A DNA stretch of 22,530 nt from Treponema sp. Its GTDB lineage: Bacteria; Spirochaetota; Spirochaetia; Treponematales; Breznakiellaceae. Of the stretch, positions 7,178 through 14,420 are shown one piece after another. A program made the position numbers and the translations under genes. The notes under the pieces are model-generated. The model was not told the origin of the DNA. It saw only the letters and a list, made by a program, of their open reading frames with translations, and made no database searches. The first letter of the stretch is position 1. The number at the start of each line of letters is the position of its first letter. The stretch lies in contig JAITEW010000094.1 of NCBI GenBank assembly GCA_031281855.1, positions 1 to 22,530 of the forward strand, in the 5' to 3' direction.

Positions 7178-8077
7178 TCATTCCAACGAAAGCTGCTTAA
7201 GAATTTCGACAATATGCGTAGTGCTTTCGGCGATACGGACGCCCGCTTCACGCAGCGCCTTTTCCTTGTTTCCGGCGCTTCCGGTTCCGTCAGCCGAGAC
7301 AATGGCGCCTGCGTGGCCCATGTTTTTTCCCTTTGGGGCGTTTTTCCCGGCTATAAGGGCTACCACGGGTTTTGTAACATGGGCTTTGATGAACGCCGCG
7401 GCCAGTTCCTCTTCGCTGCCGCCGATTTCGCCGATAAGGACGATGGCCTTTGTTTGGGGGTCGGCCTGGAAATCGGGCAGCAAATCGACAAAGCTTGAAC
7501 CTGGGATCATGTCGCCCCCTATGCCGATGCATGTTGACTGGCCTATGCCGGCGGCGGTCATCATCATAACTGTCTCGTAACAGTTAGTCGCGCTCCGGGA
7601 CATGATCCCTACAGGGCCTTCAATATAATATTTATGCGCCATGAAACCGGCTTTGCACTTTCCCGGGGAAATTATGCCGAAGGAGTTTGGCCCGAAAAGG
7701 CGGAGGCCCTTTTGGCGGGCTGTGTAATAACACTTCATCATCTCGTGGACCGGGGTATGTTCCGAGATCGTTATGATGACAGGGATGCCGGCGTCTGCAG
7801 CTTCGTAAACTCCCGCGGGCGTAAATTTCGCGGGCACGAAGAGCACCGTCGCGTTAGCGCCGGTCTTTTCCGCCCCTTCCCGTACGGTATTGAACACCTG
7901 AAGGTTTACCGTTTTCCCGTTGATTTCAAAGGGCAGCGTCTGGCCGCCTTTTCCGGGAGTTACGCCTCCGACGACATTGGTCCCGTATTCAAGCATGGTC
8001 TGGGTATGGAAACTTCCTTCGCGTCCGGTAATTCCCTGAACCAGGAGCCTGGTGTTTTTGTCAATCAGTATGCTCAT
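7178..8077 (-). CDS. sucD: Succinyl-CoA synthetase-type CoA ligase, alpha subunit
   Basis: The alpha subunit carries the phosphohistidine intermediate in acyl-CoA + NDP + Pi = acid + NTP + CoA. The 299 residues show the CoA-binding N-terminus (QGITGREGSFH), GEIGGSEEE and GHAGAI with the phosphorylated H255. Two blocks differ from common succinate enzymes. GPN(T/C)PG is GPNSFG (129-134), and SRSGTLTYE is SRSATNCYE (160-168). These lie in the active-site and substrate region, so another acyl group is possible. It begins one base after the sucC stop, and its stop overlaps a possible upstream start of lpd. Assignment to the family is firm; succinate specificity is only likely. Confidence 0.88.
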   Translation of the reverse strand: MSILIDKNTRLLVQGITGREGSFHTQTMLEYGTNVVGGVTPGKGGQTLPFEINGKTVNLQVFNTVREGAEKTGANATVLFVPAKFTPAGVYEAADAGIPVIITISEHTPVHEMMKCYYTARQKGLRLFGPNSFGIISPGKCKAGFMAHKYYIEGPVGIMSRSATNCYETVMMMTAAGIGQSTCIGIGGDMIPGSSFVDLLPDFQADPQTKAIVLIGEIGGSEEELAAAFIKAHVTKPVVALIAGKNAPKGKNMGHAGAIVSADGTGSAGNKEKALREAGVRIAESTTHIVEILKQLSLE

Positions 8078-8078
8078 G

Positions 8079-9236
8079 TTACGCTCCGTTCCGGGCCCGG
8101 TAGATCGCCTCTACAGCGCGGGGTATTCCTTCGGCAGTTATGATTGGAAGCCCTGAATCGGCCACAATCCGGGCGGCTTGTTCTTTGTTGGTTCCCTCTA
8201 TGCGCAGAACGATTTTTTTTCCTGATTCTTTGACATTCTCCATAGCCATACAGGCGCCTTTAGCGACTTCGTCGCACCGGGTAATGCCTCCGAATATGCA
8301 GATAAAAACCGTATCTATCTTTTGGCGGCTCAGCATGATCTGTACCGCCCTGGCAATCCTTTCGGCAGTAGCGCCTCCTCCAAGATCCAGCGCAGCGTGG
8401 ACTTTCATCCCTTTTTGGGAAATCAAATCGATGCAGCTCATCAGCATGCCTGAGCCGTTGGACATTACCCCGATAGTACCCTCTTCATCCATAGGCACGA
8501 AATGGAAATTGACCTTTCGCGCTTCGATGGTCTGGGGATCTTCCTGGAGTTTTTCCTGGTAACTCAAAACATCAGGCAGAAACGGAAGGGCGTTATCGTC
8601 AATTTCTATTTTGCTGTCCAGGGCGATAAGGCTGCCGTTTTTATCGATCATCAAAGGATTGATTTCCGCCAGCATCGTATAGTATTGAAAAAACATGGCA
8701 AACAATTTTTTCATAATATCTTTCAGCGCTGCTTTATACTGTTTGTCAGCCCCGGTTTTGTCAAAAACATATTCGACCGCATAATCCTCTACTCCCCGAA
8801 AAGGATCCAAAGGGAGCTTCGCGATTTTATCCGGATTGGTACGGGCTGTTTCTTCGATGTCCATGCCGCCAAAAGGAGAAAAGATGAGGACCGGGGCTTT
8901 GGAAAACCTGTCCAGCAGTACCGCCAGGTACCACTCCATTACAGGGTCCGCCTTCTCCGCTATCATGAGCTGGTTCGCTTTTAAGCCCTTGATCTCCATG
9001 CCAAGCATTTGGCTGCAGAGGCTTTCCATCTCAGCCTCATTCCGCGCGGTTTTAACGCCTCCCGCCTTGCCCCTGCCGCCGGTCTGTACCTGCGCCTTAA
9101 TCACCACAGGATAAACAAGGCCCGCTTCCTTTACCGCCTTAGCGGCGCAGCCGGCTTCTTCGACAACCGCCCCTTTCATGGTTTGGATGCCGAACTTCTC
9201 CATAACGGCTTTTGCCTGATATTCCAGTAATTTCAT
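8079..9236 (-). CDS. sucC: Succinyl-CoA synthetase-type CoA ligase, beta subunit
   Basis: The beta subunit has the ATP-grasp fold that binds the nucleotide and supplies part of the acyl site. The 385 residues match the family length. They start MKLLEYQAKAVMEKFG, with QVQTGGRGKAGGVK in the ATP-grasp domain, AEINPLMIDKNG for metal binding, and DLGGGATAERIARA and FGGITRCDEVA in the C-terminal ligase domain. The usual NGAGLAMGTMD block reads NGSGMLMSCID, a parallel departure to that in the alpha subunit. A Shine-Dalgarno AAGGA lies in the 9-base gap after the aldehyde dehydrogenase stop, so the two genes are cotranscribed. Whether ATP or GTP is made cannot be told from sequence by eye. Confidence 0.9.
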   Translation of the reverse strand: MKLLEYQAKAVMEKFGIQTMKGAVVEEAGCAAKAVKEAGLVYPVVIKAQVQTGGRGKAGGVKTARNEAEMESLCSQMLGMEIKGLKANQLMIAEKADPVMEWYLAVLLDRFSKAPVLIFSPFGGMDIEETARTNPDKIAKLPLDPFRGVEDYAVEYVFDKTGADKQYKAALKDIMKKLFAMFFQYYTMLAEINPLMIDKNGSLIALDSKIEIDDNALPFLPDVLSYQEKLQEDPQTIEARKVNFHFVPMDEEGTIGVMSNGSGMLMSCIDLISQKGMKVHAALDLGGGATAERIARAVQIMLSRQKIDTVFICIFGGITRCDEVAKGACMAMENVKESGKKIVLRIEGTNKEQAARIVADSGLPIITAEGIPRAVEAIYRARNGA

Positions 9237-9245
9237 ACCGGATCC

Positions 9246-10604
9246 TTACGCCCATATCTCGTTGTCCGAAGGCTGGCGCCAGTCTTCTTTAACATAGGCG
9301 ATCCGGGATTTGTTGAATAAGTGATAATATGACAGGTTTTCGCTGATGGAATTGTTGCCCCAGCTTCCGCAGCCCAGGGTAGTAGTGGGTGAAAGCGAAT
9401 TGCTAAAGGCGCCGCCGTTCTGGGTTGCGCAAATCTGATTCACCAGGATGCGGGATACAGGCAGCGCGAGCCCCGCGTATTCGATGTGATCCCTGTTGTT
9501 GGACTGAACGTCAACCGAGTGCCCGGCCCCTTCGTACGCAAGATTTTCATAAGCAATTTGCACCGCTTCTTTCCAGTCGCCGTATTCATAGGCGGTCATC
9601 ACAGGGCACATTTTTTCACCGCTTAAATCCTCCCCCTTGCCGTACTTCTCCGGCTTGAGGATGACCAGTTTGGTTCCCTGCGGGATCTCGACTCCCGCCA
9701 GCTTTGCAACATCCGCAACGGAAATGCCGACGCAGTCCTTGTTTACCTTCCCTCCGGGAAATATGGCTTTCCTGAAGGCGTCGATCCTGGCGGTATCATC
9801 GATAAAATAAGCGCCGTTTTTAATAAAGGCGTCAATAACGTTTTTAAAATTCTTTTTTGAAGCGATGATGGTCTGGGTCCCTGAACAGATGATCCCGTTA
9901 TCGAATATCCTGGAGGCGATCATTTTTTTTGCAGCTTCGTCAAAATCAACATCGTCATCAACCAGGCCCTGGACGTTTCCGGGCCCGACGCCGAAACTGG
10001 GCTTGCCGCTGGAGTAGGCGGATTTTACCATAGCGGCGCCGCCTGTGGCGATTACCACATCAACCGCCTTCATGAGTTCGTTCGTCGCTTCGATAGTCGG
10101 CTCTTCGATTACAAGGAATGCGTCTCTGGGAACGCCGAGCTTGTCAAATTCAGGATAGAAGAGTTCCGTCAGTCTTTTGGCGGTTTTTTTCCCTCTTGGA
10201 TGCGGAGCGATGATAATGGAATTGCCGCCTTTTATGGCGAACATGCCGTTGCACAAAGGGGTGACTACCGGGTTCGTACAGGGGGTAGCGGCGCCGATGA
10301 CGCCCATGGGCTTGGCTGCTATGGCAATCCCCGCGGCTTTGTCGTATTCCAGGATGCCGACGGATTTTTTCCCTTTAAGGCCGTGCCACAGGATCCGGGC
10401 TTTCCCCTTGTTTTTGGCGATTTTGTCTTCGTAAACCCCCATGCGGCTTTCTTCTACAGCCAGCTTTGCCAGAGGCTCGGCGTTGTCATATACCGTTTTT
10501 GCCATTATTTTTACAATCGCATCGACTTTTTCCTGTGAATATCCTGCGATTAGCTTTTGGGCCGCCCTTGAGCGTTCGACTAAGTCCGTGATTTCCATAC
10601 CCAT
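9246..10604 (-). CDS. CoA-acylating aldehyde dehydrogenase, probably succinate-semialdehyde dehydrogenase (acylating)
   Basis: Such enzymes catalyse aldehyde + CoA + NAD(P)+ = acyl-CoA + NAD(P)H. The 452-residue ALDH domain has the catalytic cysteine C240 in FDNGIICSGTQ, preceded by GVGPGNVQ. It ends with TTTLGCGSWGNNSISENLSY and the SRIAYV block. From memory, the pattern is closest to the CoA-dependent succinate-semialdehyde dehydrogenases of Clostridium kluyveri and Porphyromonas. Acetaldehyde or another aldehyde cannot be excluded. The pairing with sucCD directly downstream supports succinyl-CoA. The start at 10604 follows AGGAG with a 7-base spacer. It is the first gene of a four-gene operon driven by the promoter at 10649-10677. 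No microcompartment-targeting extension or shell gene is present. Confidence 0.88.
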   Translation of the reverse strand: MGMEITDLVERSRAAQKLIAGYSQEKVDAIVKIMAKTVYDNAEPLAKLAVEESRMGVYEDKIAKNKGKARILWHGLKGKKSVGILEYDKAAGIAIAAKPMGVIGAATPCTNPVVTPLCNGMFAIKGGNSIIIAPHPRGKKTAKRLTELFYPEFDKLGVPRDAFLVIEEPTIEATNELMKAVDVVIATGGAAMVKSAYSSGKPSFGVGPGNVQGLVDDDVDFDEAAKKMIASRIFDNGIICSGTQTIIASKKNFKNVIDAFIKNGAYFIDDTARIDAFRKAIFPGGKVNKDCVGISVADVAKLAGVEIPQGTKLVILKPEKYGKGEDLSGEKMCPVMTAYEYGDWKEAVQIAYENLAYEGAGHSVDVQSNNRDHIEYAGLALPVSRILVNQICATQNGGAFSNSLSPTTTLGCGSWGNNSISENLSYYHLFNKSRIAYVKEDWRQPSDNEIWA

Positions 10605-10638
10605 ACATGCGCTCCTAAAAATGAATCTGATAAAAAAT

Positions 10639-10670
10639 TGGTAATACCATCATACTAACATATAATACCA
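10639..10670. promoter_or_regulatory. FadR/GntR-type operator with a second half site two turns away
   Basis: TGGTAATACCA at 10639-10649 is an 11-base palindrome fitting the TGGTNNNACCA pattern known for FadR-subfamily GntR repressors. It covers the predicted start site and touches the -10 box. TAATACCA recurs at 10663-10670, exactly 21 bases from the copy at 10642-10649, inside the promoter spacer. Cooperative repressor binding on one DNA face is the natural reading. No regulator gene is in the window. Confidence 0.6.
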
Positions 10671-10677
10671 ATGTCAA
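10649..10677 (-). promoter_or_regulatory. Strong sigma70-type promoter of the aldehyde dehydrogenase operon
   Basis: On the minus strand a perfect -35 TTGACA (10672-10677), a 17-base spacer and -10 TATGAT (10649-10654, 5 of 6) are seen. The start site would be near 10642, giving a leader of about 38 bases that includes the AGGAG before the ATG at 10604. Confidence 0.82.
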
Positions 10678-10698
10678 TCGATTTTTCTGAGACGCAAT

Positions 10699-10730
10699 TA
10701 GCCGCTGACAAGCCGGGAGGTCACCTCCGG
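10699..10730. repeat. Intergenic repeat element, copy 2, with a hairpin spanning the cupin stop
   Basis: 10699-10719 is the second copy of the 21-base repeat seen at 3181. Its end merges into a hairpin. GGAGG (10716-10720) pairs with CCTCC (10724-10728), extended by two outer pairs beyond a bulged G. The three-base loop is the TGA stop codon of the cupin gene. On the minus strand this hairpin would end the SDR-ADH-cupin mRNA, but no U-tract follows. Confidence 0.55.
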
Positions 10731-11191
10731 GTCCGGCGGGCAGATTTGATTCGTTTTTCGGTATAGGCGTCGTCGATATTTTTAACCGATGTTCCCCAGG
10801 CTTTAAGCCGCGCGTGGTAAACTTCGTTTTGTTCCTGCCGTTCCCAGAAGGTTAAAATGCGGAAGGGTTTCGTGCTTTTGCTGTTATCGATCCAATGATA
10901 AGTCCCCCCGGGAATTACATACACGTCGCCGGCTTTGGCGGGTATATGTACATCGTCAAGGACGATATCGCCGTCGCCTTCAATAATATAGTAGATCTCG
11001 GTTAATTCATGAACGCCGCCGCGGCCGCTTTCGTTGTTAGTGGTCCCTCCGGCCTTGAGGGTACCTTCATTGATATTAATAACTTCCTCTCCAGCCATCT
11101 CGTTGCCCGTGAGCATTCTTGACTGGTAATCCCCGCTGCCGAAAGGCGCCACGTTTTCCGAATTAACTAATTTCCATTCCGCTTTAGCCAT
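10721..11191 (-). CDS. Single-domain cupin protein
   Basis: This 156-residue protein has a double-stranded beta-helix. Cupin motif 1 is GGVHELTEIYYIIEGDGD, giving one His and one Glu instead of the common HxH. Motif 2, GDVYVIPGGTYHWIDN, carries the expected PxG and the metal-binding His. Small cupins of this type are often sugar-modifying enzymes (isomerase, epimerase, mutarotase) or sensors, and the exact role is not recognised. The tail (KRIKSARRTRR) is strongly basic and unlike the core. The start at 11191 is chosen because GGAGGA precedes it at the right distance; an in-frame ATG upstream at 11218 would overlap the dehydrogenase. It is the third gene of the SDR-ADH-cupin operon, 13 bases after the ADH stop. 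Confidence 0.78.
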   Translation of the reverse strand: MAKAEWKLVNSENVAPFGSGDYQSRMLTGNEMAGEEVININEGTLKAGGTTNNESGRGGVHELTEIYYIIEGDGDIVLDDVHIPAKAGDVYVIPGGTYHWIDNSKSTKPFRILTFWERQEQNEVYHARLKAWGTSVKNIDDAYTEKRIKSARRTRR

Positions 11192-11204
11192 TTTATCCTC
11201 CAAA

Positions 11205-12236
11205 TTAAAAATCAACAATTATTTTTACCCTGGTATCGTTTTTTTCTTTCACAGCCGCGAAGGCTTCTTTGATTTTCGCAAAAGGATACCTGTCGGTAAT
11301 CATGGGTTTAAAATCGATGATCCCCCTGGCGAGAAGATCCAGGATGCGGTGAATTACCGGACTTGAGCCGCCTGTCAGGGTTATGCCCCGGACGATGATA
11401 TTGTCTATGGCGAAATTATTTACCACTTGTTCATAAAATCCCGGAATGGCCAAATGCCCGCCGCTCCTGGTTAAAGCAACGGAAAGGTTCAGGAGTTCGA
11501 CTGCCCCTGTTGTATCAAGAACCACATGGGCTCCCCTTCCGCCGGTTTCACGCATTACCGCTTTGCGGAGATCTTCTTTTTCCATGTTAATAAGAACATC
11601 TGCGCCGAGTTTTTTCCCTATTGCCAGCTTTGAATCCTTGCGGCCTGCCAGAAGTATTTTGCCGCTGCCAATTCCTTTAGCGCAGGCCAAGCCCCCGAGG
11701 GAAATCGGCCCGGTACCCACAACAAGGAGGATCTTTCCCGGCCCTATGGGGGTTCTGCAAAGGTTCCCGAAACCTATACTCGCAGGTTCTATCAAGGCTG
11801 CCGTGTCTGTCGGCACCGTATCGGGAATACGGTACGTAAGCCGTTCCGGCATGAGGATGTATTCGGCGAAAGCTCCGGGCCAGCAGTTCCCTATGGTGCC
11901 CAGGGCCCTTCCTTCCAGACAGCCTTCGCCGGTGATGCAGCCTTCGCACACGCCGCAGGAGTAGCCGGTTTCGCTGACCACCCTGTCGCCGATGTTAAGA
12001 CGTTTTGCCCCAGGTCCCAGTTCGACAACCTCGCCGGACCATTCGTGGCCTATGCGCACCGGGTAAACGGGTTCATTGCCTTTACCCAGACTGAGGGTAC
12101 CGTTCAAAATGGAGACATCGGTGCCGCAGATGCCGCAGTGCAGAACTTTCGCCAGCATAAATCCCGGGCCAGGGACAGGCCGTTCCATTTCGACAATTTC
12201 AGCTTTACCGGGTTCTTTTACCAAAAAGACTTTCAT
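11205..12236 (-). CDS. Zinc-dependent medium-chain alcohol / polyol dehydrogenase
   Basis: This 343-residue MDR protein is of the sorbitol / threonine dehydrogenase type, oxidising a secondary alcohol with NAD(P)+. The catalytic zinc ligands are C37 in GICGTD and H64-E65 in GHEW. A structural zinc site is formed by C94, C97, C100 and C106. The last interval is shorter (five residues between) than the usual seven. The Rossmann segment contains VVGTGPISLGGLACAKG. The substrate is probably a sugar or polyol, given the SDR upstream and cupin downstream, but cannot be named. The gene starts 20 bases after the SDR stop, with AGGTG as a modest ribosome site. Confidence 0.88.
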   Translation of the reverse strand: MKVFLVKEPGKAEIVEMERPVPGPGFMLAKVLHCGICGTDVSILNGTLSLGKGNEPVYPVRIGHEWSGEVVELGPGAKRLNIGDRVVSETGYSCGVCEGCITGEGCLEGRALGTIGNCWPGAFAEYILMPERLTYRIPDTVPTDTAALIEPASIGFGNLCRTPIGPGKILLVVGTGPISLGGLACAKGIGSGKILLAGRKDSKLAIGKKLGADVLINMEKEDLRKAVMRETGGRGAHVVLDTTGAVELLNLSVALTRSGGHLAIPGFYEQVVNNFAIDNIIVRGITLTGGSSPVIHRILDLLARGIIDFKPMITDRYPFAKIKEAFAAVKEKNDTRVKIIVDF

Positions 12237-12256
12237 GTATTACACCTGATGCTTTT

Positions 12257-13054
12257 TCAAAATCTGAAATTTCTCGGCGCGTGGCATATCCAGCCGCCGT
12301 CTATAACGTGCACCGCGCCGGTAATATAGGAAGCTTCACCGGAAGCAAGAAAACAAGTCAGCGCCGAAATGTCTTCGCCGGTGCCTATCCGGCCCAGGGG
12401 TATAAAGGAAAGATGGGATTCATAATTTTCCTTCAATGAACTCTTAAAGGCATTGCTGCCTTTTTGTTCTGTCGAACCTGGGCATATTGCGTTCACCCTG
12501 ATGTTATACTTGCCCAATTCCGCGGCCATCGCCCTGGTAAGGTTAACCACTCCGCCTTTGGCGGCGGCAAAAGCGGACTGAAGGGGCGCAGGAGTAACGC
12601 CGATAATTGAAGCTATGTTAACAATCGAACCGCCGCCGCCTTTTATCATTTGATGAACCGCCGGCTTTGAACAGTAAAAAACGCCGTTCAAATCGATGTT
12701 GATACACTTTTCCCAATCTTCATAGGCGAATTCGTGGATCTCTTTACGGCCCCCGATGTTTACCCCGGCGTTATTAACCAATACGTCGATACGACCGTAT
12801 TTTTTAACTGCCTGGTCAATAAGATTCGAGGCGCTTTCCTTCGCGCCCACATCGGCCTGTACGCCGATCATGTCCCCTCCGGCGCCGCGGACTTCCTTTA
12901 CAAGGTTTTCCAGCGCCTCAGCCGCAATATCGGCGCCGACTACTTTTGCGCCGTTCCTGGCAAATTCTTTCGACATTGCGGATCCCATAATCCCGCCGGC
13001 TCCGGTGATTATTACCACTTTATCCTTAAAATCCAGTTTCATTGATTCGCTCAT
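12257..13054 (-). CDS. Short-chain dehydrogenase/reductase with the catalytic Tyr replaced by Phe
   Basis: This 265-residue classical-length SDR belongs to the gluconate / ketoreductase-like group. It has the cofactor motif TGAGGIMG, the NNAG motif, S149, K166 and the PG motif (ICPGS) after the active site. The residue that should be the catalytic Tyr of YxxxK is Phe162 (codon at 12569-12571), spaced correctly 13 after the Ser and 4 before the Lys. Catalysis by the usual mechanism would be lost or altered, while NAD(P) binding should persist. The ATG at 13054 follows GGAGG by 6 bases; the TTG just before it is less likely. It is the first gene of the operon with the Zn-dehydrogenase and cupin, under the promoter at 13142-13170. 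Confidence 0.9.
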   Translation of the reverse strand: MSESMKLDFKDKVVIITGAGGIMGSAMSKEFARNGAKVVGADIAAEALENLVKEVRGAGGDMIGVQADVGAKESASNLIDQAVKKYGRIDVLVNNAGVNIGGRKEIHEFAYEDWEKCINIDLNGVFYCSKPAVHQMIKGGGGSIVNIASIIGVTPAPLQSAFAAAKGGVVNLTRAMAAELGKYNIRVNAICPGSTEQKGSNAFKSSLKENYESHLSFIPLGRIGTGEDISALTCFLASGEASYITGAVHVIDGGWICHAPRNFRF

Positions 13055-13111
13055 CAAATCCCTCCGTACCTGCTGCCTGTGCGGCGCAAAACGCCGAATC
13101 CGCCCTAGATC

Positions 13112-13134
13112 TTACAACACTGTAACCGATTACA
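13112..13134. promoter_or_regulatory. LacI/CcpA-type operator at the SDR operon start site
   Basis: TGTAACCGATTACA (13121-13134) has palindromic TGTAA / TTACA arms around a central CG. It fits the LacI-GalR and cre consensus TGNAANCGNWWNCA. It begins at about +1 of the SDR promoter, the classic place for repression. A third half site, TTACA at 13112-13116, forms another inverted repeat with TGTAA. The repressor is not encoded here. It may also affect the divergent lactonase operon. Confidence 0.72.
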
Positions 13135-13141
13135 TCAATTT

Positions 13142-13170
13142 ATACTAGCACTGTACATTCGGTTTGTCAA
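13142..13170 (-). promoter_or_regulatory. Sigma70-type promoter of the SDR-ADH-cupin operon
   Basis: Perfect -35 TTGACA (13165-13170), 17-base spacer, -10 TAGTAT (13142-13147, 4 of 6). The start site would be near 13135, leaving a leader of about 80 bases. That leader contains a small CGGCG / CGCCG hairpin (13082-13096) and the GGAGG ribosome site. Confidence 0.75.
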
Positions 13171-13229
13171 TGTGTGTCGCATTGCAGACGCATTTATTCA
13201 CAGTGGAGTTAATCTTCCACTCAGGGGGG

Positions 13230-13290
13230 TTGATTGATTTTTTATCCATAAAATATAAAATGTTTATAGATTGCATATAAAGACAAGGAG
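13230..13290 (+). promoter_or_regulatory. Promoter and ribosome site of the lactonase-polyol dehydrogenase operon
   Basis: TTGATT (13230-13235), 18 bases, TATAAA (13254-13259) is the best promoter pair. AAGGAG at 13285-13290 lies 5 bases before the ATG. Just upstream, AGTGGA (13202-13207) and TCCACT (13216-13221) form a 6-bp inverted repeat that could be an operator. Confidence 0.5.
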
Positions 13291-13295
13291 CTTTT

Positions 13296-14408
13296 ATGGA
13301 CAGGACTGAATCGGACCCCGGGTTTTTTACCGGGTATATCGGAACCTATACCCGTCCTCCTCTGGGCAGTGGGAAGGGTATTTATGCGTTCAGGATGAAT
13401 TCCAAAACCGGGGTAATAGAGGACCTGCGCCTCGCGGCCCAGGAGCTTAACCCTTCGTGGTTGTGCCTCTCCCCCGGCGGGAAGTACCTCTATGCTGCCA
13501 GCGAAGTTGACGATGTGCCTGTAGAAGGCAGCGGTGTTGTTTCAGCCTACTGCGTGAATAAGGACGGAAGCCTCGGACTCATCAACCGGAAGCCTACAGG
13601 GGGAAAGGCCCCCTGCCACCTTGCCCTGAACGGCGAGAGCGGAACCGGTGCGGAATCTTCCTATATAGTAACAGCCAATTATTCCAGCGGGAGCCTTACG
13701 GTGTTTCCTCTCGCTAAAGACGGGGCCCTGGGAGATCCCTGCCAGCGCATACGTTTCAGCGGGCGCGGGCCTAACCCGGATCGCCAGGAAGCGCCGCATG
13801 CCCATTCCTTCATGTTTGACAAAAAACGCGCTTTCGGTTTTGCCCTTGACCTTGGGACCGACCGGATAATGGCTTACCGCTTCGACCCTGCCGCTGCGGA
13901 ACCCCTGAGCCCCGCGGAAGAGCCCTGGTATCAAAGCGCCTCTGGCGCCGGGCCGAGGCACGGGGTTTTTAACGCCGACGGGACCTGCGCGTACAGCGTA
14001 AACGAGCTTGATTCTACCCTGGATGTTTTGAAGTACGACCCCAGCCGGGGATGCTTTGAAAGACTCCAAACCCTTTCCTGCCTGCCAAAAGGCTGGAAGG
14101 GAGACAGCGCCTGCGCGTCAGTGAAGATAGCTCCTGATGGCGAATTTGTTTATACTTCTAACAGGGGCCACGACAGCATCGCTGTTTTCCGGATAGCTCC
14201 AGGCGGCATGGCGGAATGGATCTGCGCGGTCCCCTCAGGGGGCAGAACGCCCAGGGATTTCGGCGTTGCCCCGGATGGGAACTTTGTCCTTGCGGCGAAC
14301 CAGGATTCGGACAACCTGGCGGTTTTCCGGGTTGATAAAGATTCCGGTTTTTTGAAGATAGAATGGGAATACCCCCTTCAGTCCCCGGTGTGCGTGGTTT
14401 TTAGTTAA
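13296..14408 (+). CDS. Lactonase-family beta-propeller protein (6-phosphogluconolactonase YbhE type)
   Basis: This 370-residue protein starts its fold with YIGTYTRPPLGSGKGIYAF and shows recurrent blade motifs such as NPSWLCLSPGGKYLYAASE, SSYIVTANYSSGSLTVFPL, GEFVYTSNRGHDSIAVFRI and GNFVLAANQDSDNLAVF. This is the seven-bladed propeller of the YbhE family, which hydrolyses sugar lactones (6-phosphogluconolactone or free aldonolactones). PHAHSFMFD holds conserved residues typical of the family. There is no signal peptide, so it is cytoplasmic. It lies 12 bases before a polyol dehydrogenase gene, with GGAGG between. Together they suggest an oxidative sugar route, with the dehydrogenase making or consuming the lactone precursor. 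The substrate is not defined by sequence. Confidence 0.88.
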   Translation: MDRTESDPGFFTGYIGTYTRPPLGSGKGIYAFRMNSKTGVIEDLRLAAQELNPSWLCLSPGGKYLYAASEVDDVPVEGSGVVSAYCVNKDGSLGLINRKPTGGKAPCHLALNGESGTGAESSYIVTANYSSGSLTVFPLAKDGALGDPCQRIRFSGRGPNPDRQEAPHAHSFMFDKKRAFGFALDLGTDRIMAYRFDPAAAEPLSPAEEPWYQSASGAGPRHGVFNADGTCAYSVNELDSTLDVLKYDPSRGCFERLQTLSCLPKGWKGDSACASVKIAPDGEFVYTSNRGHDSIAVFRIAPGGMAEWICAVPSGGRTPRDFGVAPDGNFVLAANQDSDNLAVFRVDKDSGFLKIEWEYPLQSPVCVVFS

Positions 14409-14420
14409 CGGAGGAAGTAT

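Noticed and set aside
9246..10604. A bacterial microcompartment (pdu/eut-like) setting for the acylating aldehyde dehydrogenase
   Set aside because: No shell protein, signature diol dehydratase or encapsulation peptide is present in the window.
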